From Limnobacter humi (GTDB lineage Bacteria > Pseudomonadota > Gammaproteobacteria > Burkholderiales > Burkholderiaceae_B): DNA of 64,000 nt. The stretch's first letter is position 1; each line of letters starts with the position of its first letter. This document shows, in pieces, positions 32,536 to 40,310 of the stretch. Location of the stretch: assembly GCF_024518835.1 (NCBI RefSeq), contig NZ_JANIGO010000002.1:501522-565521 (forward strand). The letters run 5' to 3'. The notes beneath the pieces were generated by a model that searched no databases, was not told the DNA's origin, and saw only the letters and a list, made by a program, of their open reading frames with translations. The translations under genes were made by a program, and so were the position numbers.

Positions 32536-35500
32536 TTGGAAATACTGCCTGTGCCACATCAACCCGCCACTGCTGCCCCACTGTTAAGTCGCCAACGCCT
32601 GAGGGTGTTGGGCGCGGCTTTGGGCCTTGCCTGCATGTTGGGGCTGCTCACTGGCGAGCAGGAAGCCTGGTCATCCTCGGAAAAATTGTCCAACCGGGCC
32701 TACACCATGGCACCGGCTGCACCTGCCCGACAAACCGAAGCGCAGGCCCAACTGAAGTCCGAAGGCTGCATGAGCTGCCATACCCAAACCGACCAACACA
32801 CCATGCATGAAAACCCAGGTGTGGTGCTGGGCTGTACCGACTGCCATGGCGGCAATGCGTCGGTGAAATGGGCTGGCCCGGAAACCCCGGTGGGCAGCCT
32901 GGCCTTTGACCACACCCGTGCAGCCCGTGAACACGGTTACAACCCAGCCTACAGGGTTGCGTTGGACCAGGCTCATGTATTGCCCCGCAATGAAAAATTC
33001 TGGAACTACCCAGCCTCCGCCAACCCACAACGCAGCTTTGCAAAACTCAACAAGGAACACCCGGCGTACATTCGCTTTATCAACCCGGGTGATTTGCGCG
33101 TGGCGCGTGATGCCTGCGGGTCTTGCCATTTGCCCATCATTCAGGCTCAAGAAAGGAGCCTGATGAGCACCTCGGCCATGCTCTGGGGCGGTGCGTCCTA
33201 CAACAACGGCATTCTGCCGTTCAAGCGTTACATCGTGGGCGAGTCATACACCGCAGACAGTCAACCGGGCCTGCTGAAAAACCCGATTGAACCTTCGGAC
33301 GAACTGCACAAGTTCAAGGGTATTTTGCCCTCGCTGGCCCCCCTACCCGCCTGGGAAACTGCACCACCTGGCGATATTTTCCGGGTTTTTGAACGCGGTG
33401 GGCGTGTCATCAACTCCACGTTTCCGGAAGTGGGCCTGCCCAACGTGTTGGGCCAAATTCAGCGGCTGGACGAGCCCGGCCGCCCCGACATCAAACAGTC
33501 CAACCGGGGCCCTGGCACTGGCCAGCGCATTGCGGTGCCCCTGATTAACGTCACCAAAACCCGCCTGAACGACCCGCACCTGTGGTTCTTGGGCACGAAT
33601 GAACAACCGGGTGATTACCGGTCCTCCGGCTGCACCGCCTGCCACACGGTGTACACGAACGACCGTGACCCGCTGCATGCGGGCCCTTATGCCAAACTGG
33701 GCAACACCGGCACCACGCAAACCGTGGATCCAACGATTGCCAAAAATGAATCGGGGCACCCGGTGAAACACAGCTTCACACGGGCCATTCCCAGCTCGCA
33801 ATGCATGGTGTGCCACATGCACCAGCCCAATGTGTTTGTGAACAGTTTTTACGGCTACATCATGTGGGACTATGAAAGTGATGCACCCCACATGTGGCCG
33901 GAGAAACAGCGCTACCCCAGCGACGCTGAGATGCGGGAAATTCTGGACCGCAACCCGGAAGAAGCATCGGTGCGCGGCAAATGGAGTGACCCGGATTTCC
34001 TGAAAGACGTATCCACCCTGAACAGCAAACTGAAAGACACCCAATTTGCCGACTACCATGGCCACGGCTGGAACTTCCGGGCGGTCTTCAAGCGAAACCG
34101 CAAAGGCACCCTGCTGGATGCCAAAGGCAACCCGGTGTCGGATGATGATCCCAAAAAATTTGAAAAAGCCGTGCATTTGAGCTCCATTCACATGGACCTG
34201 GGCATGCACTGCGTGGACTGCCACTTTGCTCAAGACATGCACGGCAACGGCCACATTTATGGTGAAGTGGCCGCCGCCGTGGAAGTGGACTGCGCCGACT
34301 GCCACGGCACTGCCACGCAATACCCCACCCTGCGCACCAGTGGGCCTGCTGCGCCACCCGGCGGCACCGACCTCACCAAGCTGCGCACGCAAGACGGTCG
34401 CAAACGGTTTGAGTGGCGGGATGGCAAGCTTTACCAACGCGCCGCGCTAGACCCCGACAAAGAATGGGAAATGAGCCTGGTGAAAGACACCGTCAACCCC
34501 AATAACCCGCATTACAACGCCAAAGCCGCCAGGGCCAAATTGATGGCCGCCGGTGAAGAGGGCATGGACGGAAAATGGGGCCCCGGTGTGAAGGAACTTG
34601 CGCATGACAACAGCAAGATGACCTGCTTTACCTGCCACCTTAGCTGGACCACCAGCTGCGCCGGTTGCCACCTGCCGATTCAGGCCAACTGGAAAACCGA
34701 ACGGCTGCATTACGAGGGCGGAGAAACCCGCAACTATGCCACCTACAACCCGCAGGTGGCCCGCGACGACATGTTCCAGCTCGGCAAACATAGTCCAGTG
34801 AAAGGCAGCCGCATTGCGCCGGTGCGTTCCAGCTCGGCATTGGTGTTGTCGTCCACCAACGCCAACCGCGAGCGCATTTACATTCAGCAACCGCCGATCG
34901 CTGCCAGCGGTTTTTCGTCGCAGGCATTTGCCCCGCACTACCCGCACACCGAACGCAAAGAAGAAACCAAAACCTGCACGGATTGCCATGTGTCTCGCGA
35001 CGATGACAACAATGCCATCATGGCTCAGCTGCTGTTGCAGGGGACCAATTTTGTCAACTTCATCGGCTTCAATGCCTGGGTGGGTTCAACACAAGACATT
35101 TCGGCCATCACGGTGACTGAATGGGATGAACCACAAGCAGTGATTGGCAGCTACTTGCACCAATACGCCTACCCGGACTATTACGCCCGCCACCTGGCCC
35201 ATCAACGTGAATTGGCCGATGGTGAAATGCCCATGCTGCAAGACCACAGCACTGGTGGTGCAGCCTCGTGCATACAACTGCGCGGCGAATACGTGTTTGT
35301 GGCCGAGGGCAAAGGTGGCTTCCGTGTGTACGACGCGGCCAGCGTGGCCAACAAGGGCTACAGCCAGCGCATCGTGAGCGCCCCCTTCAGCAGCCTGGGG
35401 CAAGACACCCATGTGGCCAGCAAAAACGCCACCTGCATGGCCTTGCCCACCAACCAGAACATTGCCCCCGAGCGCAACCAGGGCGACCTGATGCGCAATA

Positions 35501-36459
35501 TCAACCAGGAACAAGCCTTCCACCCGATGTACCACTACGCCTTCATTACCGACAGTGAAGAAGGCTTGATTGTGGTGAACGTGGATACGCTCACCGACGG
35601 CGAAGCCCGCAACAATTTCTTGAAGCGTGCCACCACTTGGAACGACAAAGGGATACTCAACGGTGCCAGCCACATCACCCTGGCAGGCCATTATGCCTAT
35701 GTGGCCACGCCCAAAGGCTTGGTGTTTTTGGACATTGATGACCCATTGAAACCCCGCACCATCACCACCCTGCCCTTGCAGGATGTGCGGCACACCGCAG
35801 TTCAATTCCGGTACTTGATGGCCACCACCGCAAAGGGCCTGGAGGTGATTGACATCACCAACCCCGAGAAACCCGCGCACACAGGTGCAGTGGTGCCCTT
35901 GGCCAATGCACGGGGTGTGTACCTGGCCCGCACCTATGCCTATGTGGCGGCTGGCGCACAGGGCTTGGCCATCATTGACATAGAAAAGCCCCGTCAACCC
36001 AAACTTTATCAACTGTTCACAGCGGGTGGACAACTGAACGATGCACGCGACGTGGTGGTGGGCTCTACCAATGCATCCCTGTTTGCTTACGTGGCCGATG
36101 GCGTGAACGGATTGAAGGTGTTGCAACTGACCTCGCCCGAGAGTCAGCCCAAGTTTTACGGCTTTTCTCCCGACCCCAAACCCGCGCTGATTGCCTGGCG
36201 CAAAACCCACAGCCCAGCCATTGCGCTGTCCAAGGGCCTGGACCGTGACCGAGCCGTGGACGAAACCGGTGGTCAAATTGCGGTGTTTGGTCGAATCGGT
36301 GCGCGGCCGTTTAATCGCCAGGAAATGGAAGCGTTTTACCGGCGCCCGGATGGTCGACTGTGGACGGTCACCGACACGGTTGAAAAAGACAAATACGTGC
36401 CTTTGCTGGCCAGACGCCCGGCAGTGGACTCCGTGGCCTTCAAGAGGACAACACCATGA
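32536..36459 (+). CDS. Large decaheme cytochrome c with C-terminal LVIVD-repeat propeller
   Basis: A 1307-residue exported protein with a signal peptide (about residues 20-44). Ten CXXCH motifs are at Cys 78, 100, 194, 366, 423, 559, 586, 697, 708 and 814. From about residue 910 to 1230 there are at least five YVA-x-x-x-GL-x-x-x-DI repeats (YAYVATPKGLVFLDIDDP, YAYVAAGAQGLAIIDIEKP and similar), which define the LVIVD family and predict a beta-propeller. This combination of electron-transfer and propeller modules is not one I can name. The start codon is TTG 32536 or GTG 32551; the reading frame follows the barrel gene by three bases. It is likely periplasmic or surface-exposed. Confidence 0.88.
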   Translation: MEILPVPHQPATAAPLLSRQRLRVLGAALGLACMLGLLTGEQEAWSSSEKLSNRAYTMAPAAPARQTEAQAQLKSEGCMSCHTQTDQHTMHENPGVVLGCTDCHGGNASVKWAGPETPVGSLAFDHTRAAREHGYNPAYRVALDQAHVLPRNEKFWNYPASANPQRSFAKLNKEHPAYIRFINPGDLRVARDACGSCHLPIIQAQERSLMSTSAMLWGGASYNNGILPFKRYIVGESYTADSQPGLLKNPIEPSDELHKFKGILPSLAPLPAWETAPPGDIFRVFERGGRVINSTFPEVGLPNVLGQIQRLDEPGRPDIKQSNRGPGTGQRIAVPLINVTKTRLNDPHLWFLGTNEQPGDYRSSGCTACHTVYTNDRDPLHAGPYAKLGNTGTTQTVDPTIAKNESGHPVKHSFTRAIPSSQCMVCHMHQPNVFVNSFYGYIMWDYESDAPHMWPEKQRYPSDAEMREILDRNPEEASVRGKWSDPDFLKDVSTLNSKLKDTQFADYHGHGWNFRAVFKRNRKGTLLDAKGNPVSDDDPKKFEKAVHLSSIHMDLGMHCVDCHFAQDMHGNGHIYGEVAAAVEVDCADCHGTATQYPTLRTSGPAAPPGGTDLTKLRTQDGRKRFEWRDGKLYQRAALDPDKEWEMSLVKDTVNPNNPHYNAKAARAKLMAAGEEGMDGKWGPGVKELAHDNSKMTCFTCHLSWTTSCAGCHLPIQANWKTERLHYEGGETRNYATYNPQVARDDMFQLGKHSPVKGSRIAPVRSSSALVLSSTNANRERIYIQQPPIAASGFSSQAFAPHYPHTERKEETKTCTDCHVSRDDDNNAIMAQLLLQGTNFVNFIGFNAWVGSTQDISAITVTEWDEPQAVIGSYLHQYAYPDYYARHLAHQRELADGEMPMLQDHSTGGAASCIQLRGEYVFVAEGKGGFRVYDAASVANKGYSQRIVSAPFSSLGQDTHVASKNATCMALPTNQNIAPERNQGDLMRNINQEQAFHPMYHYAFITDSEEGLIVVNVDTLTDGEARNNFLKRATTWNDKGILNGASHITLAGHYAYVATPKGLVFLDIDDPLKPRTITTLPLQDVRHTAVQFRYLMATTAKGLEVIDITNPEKPAHTGAVVPLANARGVYLARTYAYVAAGAQGLAIIDIEKPRQPKLYQLFTAGGQLNDARDVVVGSTNASLFAYVADGVNGLKVLQLTSPESQPKFYGFSPDPKPALIAWRKTHSPAIALSKGLDRDRAVDETGGQIAVFGRIGARPFNRQEMEAFYRRPDGRLWTVTDTVEKDKYVPLLARRPAVDSVAFKRTTP

Positions 36460-37823
36460 TGACCTTCGCGACTTTTCATCGGTGGCCAGACCTCAAATCC
36501 GTGATGATATGGGCCTTGTGGGTGCTGACCTGTCTGGTGTGGACTGTGTCTGCAGCGCAGGCCCAAGTCATGCCGCACCAGTCCGGATTGAAATCCATGG
36601 GCACAGTAAATTGCGCCAGTAGCACCTGCCACGGCAGCATTGACGAGCGCAGCGCCACGCCCGTGCTGCAAAACGAATACACCACCTGGCTGCGGCAAGA
36701 CCCGCACACCCAAGCCTATGCGGTGTTGAAAAATGAGCAGTCACGCCGCATTGCCAAAAACCTCGGCTTGCCCAAACCAGCGCATGAATCCAAAGTTTGC
36801 CTGGATTGCCACAGCCACAATCCGCCTGCTGCCCAACGCGGCCCACGGTTTGATGCCACAGACGGCGTGAACTGCGAGGCCTGCCATGGCCCTGCCGAAC
36901 AATGGATCAAAACGCATGTGGAGCCCAACGCCACCCATGCCAAAAATGTGGCCAACGGCCTGTACCCCACCAATGAACCCTATGCCGTCGCCAAACTCTG
37001 CAGCAGTTGCCATGTGGGCGATGCCAGCAGGCCCATCACCCACCGCATCATGGGTGCCGGGCACCCGCGCATCTCCCTAGAAACCGATACTTTTCTGGCT
37101 TTGCAACCACCGCATTACCGAATCGACGCCGACTGGACCCAACGCAAAGGCGCTTTTGACAGTGCCAAAATTTGGGCCATGGGCCAGCTGGTGGCAGCAC
37201 AAAACCTGGCCGACCTGATGGCGGACCCGAAACGCAACCGGCAAGGCATACTGCCCGAGCTGATGGTGTTTGATTGCCATGCCTGCCATTCGCCCATGAG
37301 CAAAAAGGACTGGACACCCAAACTGGGCAGCAGCCCTGGCCAGGCCCGCATCAACGATTCCAGCCTTCTCATGCTTCAGGCCTTGTTGAAAGGCGCACGG
37401 CCTGAGCTTTATCCAACCTTGGCCAGCAAGGTGAATTCGGTGCATGTGGCAGCGACATCGCCCGCATCCAGCATGACGCAATTTGAAACAGCGGCCCGCG
37501 ATCTTCAGGCTCACTTGAAGAGCCTGCAACCTCAGTTGGCCTCCAGCAATTTCAATACAGCCCAACTGGACAATGTGTTGCGCGAATTGCTGAACCTCGC
37601 CGGCGAACAGCGCTTGACTGATTTTGCCGGGGCTGAGCAGGTGTATATGTCGATGTCAGCAGTGGCCAACGGCTTGCAAAGCCGAGGTAACTCGGCAGTG
37701 GGTAGCAAGGTTAATCAGCGCTTGCCCGCCCTACTGGCTTTTGTACGCAACGATGAAAGCTATGACCGCACCGCCTTCCAACAGGAGTTGGTCAAACTCA
37801 AAGCGTCTGTGGGAGGTCAATAA
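36456..37823 (+). CDS. Pentaheme cytochrome c, c554/c'-like
   Basis: A 455-residue exported protein with a signal peptide (residues 1-37, ending SAAQAQ). Haem sites are an atypical CX4CH at residues 53-59 (NCASSTCHGS) and four CXXCH at Cys 115, 140, 182 and 274 (CLDCH, CEACH, CSSCH, CHACH). The first motif and the GVNCEACHGPAEQWI segment resemble the cytochrome c554/c' group. A helical C-terminal half without haem sites (about 285-455) follows. It overlaps the preceding gene by ATGA and stops one base before the next start, so it is probably translated with them. Confidence 0.88.
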   Translation: MMTFATFHRWPDLKSVMIWALWVLTCLVWTVSAAQAQVMPHQSGLKSMGTVNCASSTCHGSIDERSATPVLQNEYTTWLRQDPHTQAYAVLKNEQSRRIAKNLGLPKPAHESKVCLDCHSHNPPAAQRGPRFDATDGVNCEACHGPAEQWIKTHVEPNATHAKNVANGLYPTNEPYAVAKLCSSCHVGDASRPITHRIMGAGHPRISLETDTFLALQPPHYRIDADWTQRKGAFDSAKIWAMGQLVAAQNLADLMADPKRNRQGILPELMVFDCHACHSPMSKKDWTPKLGSSPGQARINDSSLLMLQALLKGARPELYPTLASKVNSVHVAATSPASSMTQFETAARDLQAHLKSLQPQLASSNFNTAQLDNVLRELLNLAGEQRLTDFAGAEQVYMSMSAVANGLQSRGNSAVGSKVNQRLPALLAFVRNDESYDRTAFQQELVKLKASVGGQ

Positions 37824-37824
37824 C

Positions 37825-40305
37825 ATGCGCCCAACACCCAACAACAGCCAAACAGCCAAACCAATGTTTGCACACCTCACAGCCGATTACGACATTGCAA
37901 TTGTGGGTTCAGGCCCTGCGGGGTTGTCGGCCGCCTCACGCGCGCAGGAACTGGGCTGCAGCTACGTGCTGCTGGAGGCTGAAAACCACGCGTCTGACAC
38001 CATCTACAAATACCAGAAGGGCAAACACGTGATGGCCGAGCCCGGCTTTTTACCTCTGCGCAGTGGCATGTCATTCGAGGCAGGCAAGCGCGAAGCGATT
38101 TTGGGCACGTGGGACACACAACTTGCCCAGCAAGGCATACACATTCAATACAAAAAAAAGGTGTCGACCATTCAAAAACTGAATGGCGGGGAAGGCCCGT
38201 TTGCTCTGGCTTGTGAAGATGGCACGCAATGCACTGCCCGCACAGTGATTTTGGGTATTGGTCTGCAAGGCAACATTCGAACCATTGGTACAGCGGGTGA
38301 CGACCTGCCCAATGTGCAATACACCCTGAACGACCCCGATGAATTTCAGAACGAAACCATTGTGGTGATCGGCGCGGGCGATGCGGCGATTGAAAACGCA
38401 CTTGGCCTGATGAGCAAAAACACCGTGTTGTTGGTGAATCGCCGGGAAGAATTTGCCCGCTGCAAGGAAGGCAACCTGAATTTGATTCTGGCTGCCGACA
38501 GCAACGACGACCTGAAAATCCTGTACAACACCAGCACAGTACGCATTGAAGAAATTGCCGGCGCTACCGACAACGCCCCCAGCCTGCGCTATGTGTACAA
38601 AGGGCCCGATGGTGAGCGGACCCAGGATGTTCACCGCATTATTGCCCGCTTGGGTGCAACCCCACCCCGCCAATTGGTGGAGGGCTTTGGGGTGCAGTTT
38701 CCCAACAGCGATCCGAATGCGGTGCCAGCGCTCTCGGAAACCTATGAATCCAATGTACCAGGGCTGTTCATTGTGGGTGCGCTGGGTGGCTACCCCCTGA
38801 TTAAACAAGCCATGAACCAGGGTTATGAGGTGGTGGACACCATCATGGGCTTGCCGGTGGTTCCTGCGGATGAACCGCTGCTGGCTGACAAGTTCAAGAG
38901 CCTGGGTGACCGCAGTGTATCCGAGGTACTCGACCTGATTGCGCACAATGTGCCGGTGTTCTCGGGCATGACACGCCTTCAACTGCGTGAGTTCATGTTG
39001 GAATCTGCCGTGCTGAAACCCGCCAAAGGGCAGGTGGTGTTCAAGAAAAACGATTACACCAGCACTTTCTTTTCGATTGTGGAAGGGTCGGTGGACATTG
39101 AGTTGGTGGACAAGCAAGGCAAACCCTTCACGGTCAACCTGGGGCAAGGCCAGTATTTCGGTGAAATGGGGTTGATTTCTGGTCGGCGCCGAACTGCCAC
39201 AGTGCGCGCCGGTGCAGGCTGTGTGCTCGTGGAAACACCGCGCAAAGCCATGCTCAAGCTGATTGCCTCGGTTGACAGCGTTCGAAAAACCATCGATGAG
39301 GTGTTTGTGCGCCGGGCCATCAGCATGTACCTGGCCCCCTCGCTGGAAGCCACCGCGGTTGAAAAACTGCTAAGCGGTGGTATCGATGTTCGCCGCTATG
39401 CCAAAGGCGAGGTGCTGTTCAAGGACGGCGATGAGGCCGATGGCCTGTACCTGATTCGCCGTGGCTCGGTGGCTATTTCCAAGGTGATTGCCGGGAAGGA
39501 AATGGTGCTTTCCTATGTGTCTGCCGGGAACTACGTCGGCGAAATGGCCATGCTGAACAACAATCCGCGCTCAGCCACTGTCACAGCAGCCGTCATGACG
39601 GAAGCCCTGGTCTTGCCGGCAGGCCCGGTGCGCACAGTGCTGGATGAAAACCCACAGTGGCGCGCTGCCTTGCAACTGCAGGTGAGCAAACGCGTGCGCA
39701 GCAACATCTTCCGGGAGGACCAAGCCTACCGAGACAGCGACCTGGTGCGCTTCTTGATGCAAGAGGGTTTGGGTGAAGCCACCGATGCGCTCATCATTGA
39801 CGAAAACCTGTGCATTCAGTGCGACAACTGCGAAACCGCGTGTGCCGACACCCACGATGGCACATCCAGGCTGGACCGCAGTGCCGGCCCCACTTTCCAG
39901 AATATTCACATTCCCACATCCTGCCGGCATTGCGAACACCCACACTGCATGAAAGACTGCCCACCCGATGCCATTCGCCGAAACGAACACGGCGAAGTGA
40001 TGATCAATGACTCCTGTATTGGCTGTGGCAACTGCCAGCGCAACTGCCCCTATGGCGTGATTCAAATGGCGGTGAAAGCGCCCCCCAAGAAAGGCAATCT
40101 GTTGACCTGGCTGCTGTTTGGCTTGGGTGACAAGCCCGGTCAGCGCGTGGGTGAGTACGACCCAAATGCCATCAAAAAAGCGGTGAAATGCGACATGTGC
40201 CACGGCAGCAGTGGTGGACCGGCCTGCGTGCGGGCCTGCCCCACCGGTGCAGCCATCCGGATATCGCCTGAACAGTTCCTGATCAAGCCCAGTGAAACGG
40301 CTTGA
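37825..40305 (+). CDS. Fusion of NAD(P)H flavoprotein, two cyclic-nucleotide-binding domains and four-cluster ferredoxin
   Basis: An 826-residue cytosolic protein without membrane helices. Residues 20-345 are a thioredoxin-reductase-like flavoprotein with FAD motif AIVGSGPAGLSAASRAQ and NAD(P)H motif VVIGAGDAAIENALG, but no redox CXXC, so it is of the ferredoxin/YpdA-like type. Residues about 370-485 and 505-620 are two CRP/PKA-type cNMP-binding domains, each with a phosphate-cassette-like segment (YFGEMGLISGRRRTATV and YVGEMAMLNNNPRSATV). Residues 655-815 bind four [4Fe-4S] clusters (Cys 663-673, 700-712, 731-741, 789-805). It can pass electrons between NAD(P)H and a partner under cyclic-nucleotide control (inference). 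ATG 37825 is one base after the cytochrome stop and follows GGGAGG. Confidence 0.92.
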   Translation: MRPTPNNSQTAKPMFAHLTADYDIAIVGSGPAGLSAASRAQELGCSYVLLEAENHASDTIYKYQKGKHVMAEPGFLPLRSGMSFEAGKREAILGTWDTQLAQQGIHIQYKKKVSTIQKLNGGEGPFALACEDGTQCTARTVILGIGLQGNIRTIGTAGDDLPNVQYTLNDPDEFQNETIVVIGAGDAAIENALGLMSKNTVLLVNRREEFARCKEGNLNLILAADSNDDLKILYNTSTVRIEEIAGATDNAPSLRYVYKGPDGERTQDVHRIIARLGATPPRQLVEGFGVQFPNSDPNAVPALSETYESNVPGLFIVGALGGYPLIKQAMNQGYEVVDTIMGLPVVPADEPLLADKFKSLGDRSVSEVLDLIAHNVPVFSGMTRLQLREFMLESAVLKPAKGQVVFKKNDYTSTFFSIVEGSVDIELVDKQGKPFTVNLGQGQYFGEMGLISGRRRTATVRAGAGCVLVETPRKAMLKLIASVDSVRKTIDEVFVRRAISMYLAPSLEATAVEKLLSGGIDVRRYAKGEVLFKDGDEADGLYLIRRGSVAISKVIAGKEMVLSYVSAGNYVGEMAMLNNNPRSATVTAAVMTEALVLPAGPVRTVLDENPQWRAALQLQVSKRVRSNIFREDQAYRDSDLVRFLMQEGLGEATDALIIDENLCIQCDNCETACADTHDGTSRLDRSAGPTFQNIHIPTSCRHCEHPHCMKDCPPDAIRRNEHGEVMINDSCIGCGNCQRNCPYGVIQMAVKAPPKKGNLLTWLLFGLGDKPGQRVGEYDPNAIKKAVKCDMCHGSSGGPACVRACPTGAAIRISPEQFLIKPSETA

Positions 40306-40310
40306 TCCGT

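Noticed and set aside
40189-40203. CXXCH motif (CDMCH) near the end of the flavoprotein fusion
   Set aside because: It belongs to a ferredoxin-type Cys set (Cys 789, 792, 801, 805), and the protein has no export signal, so it is not a c-type haem site.
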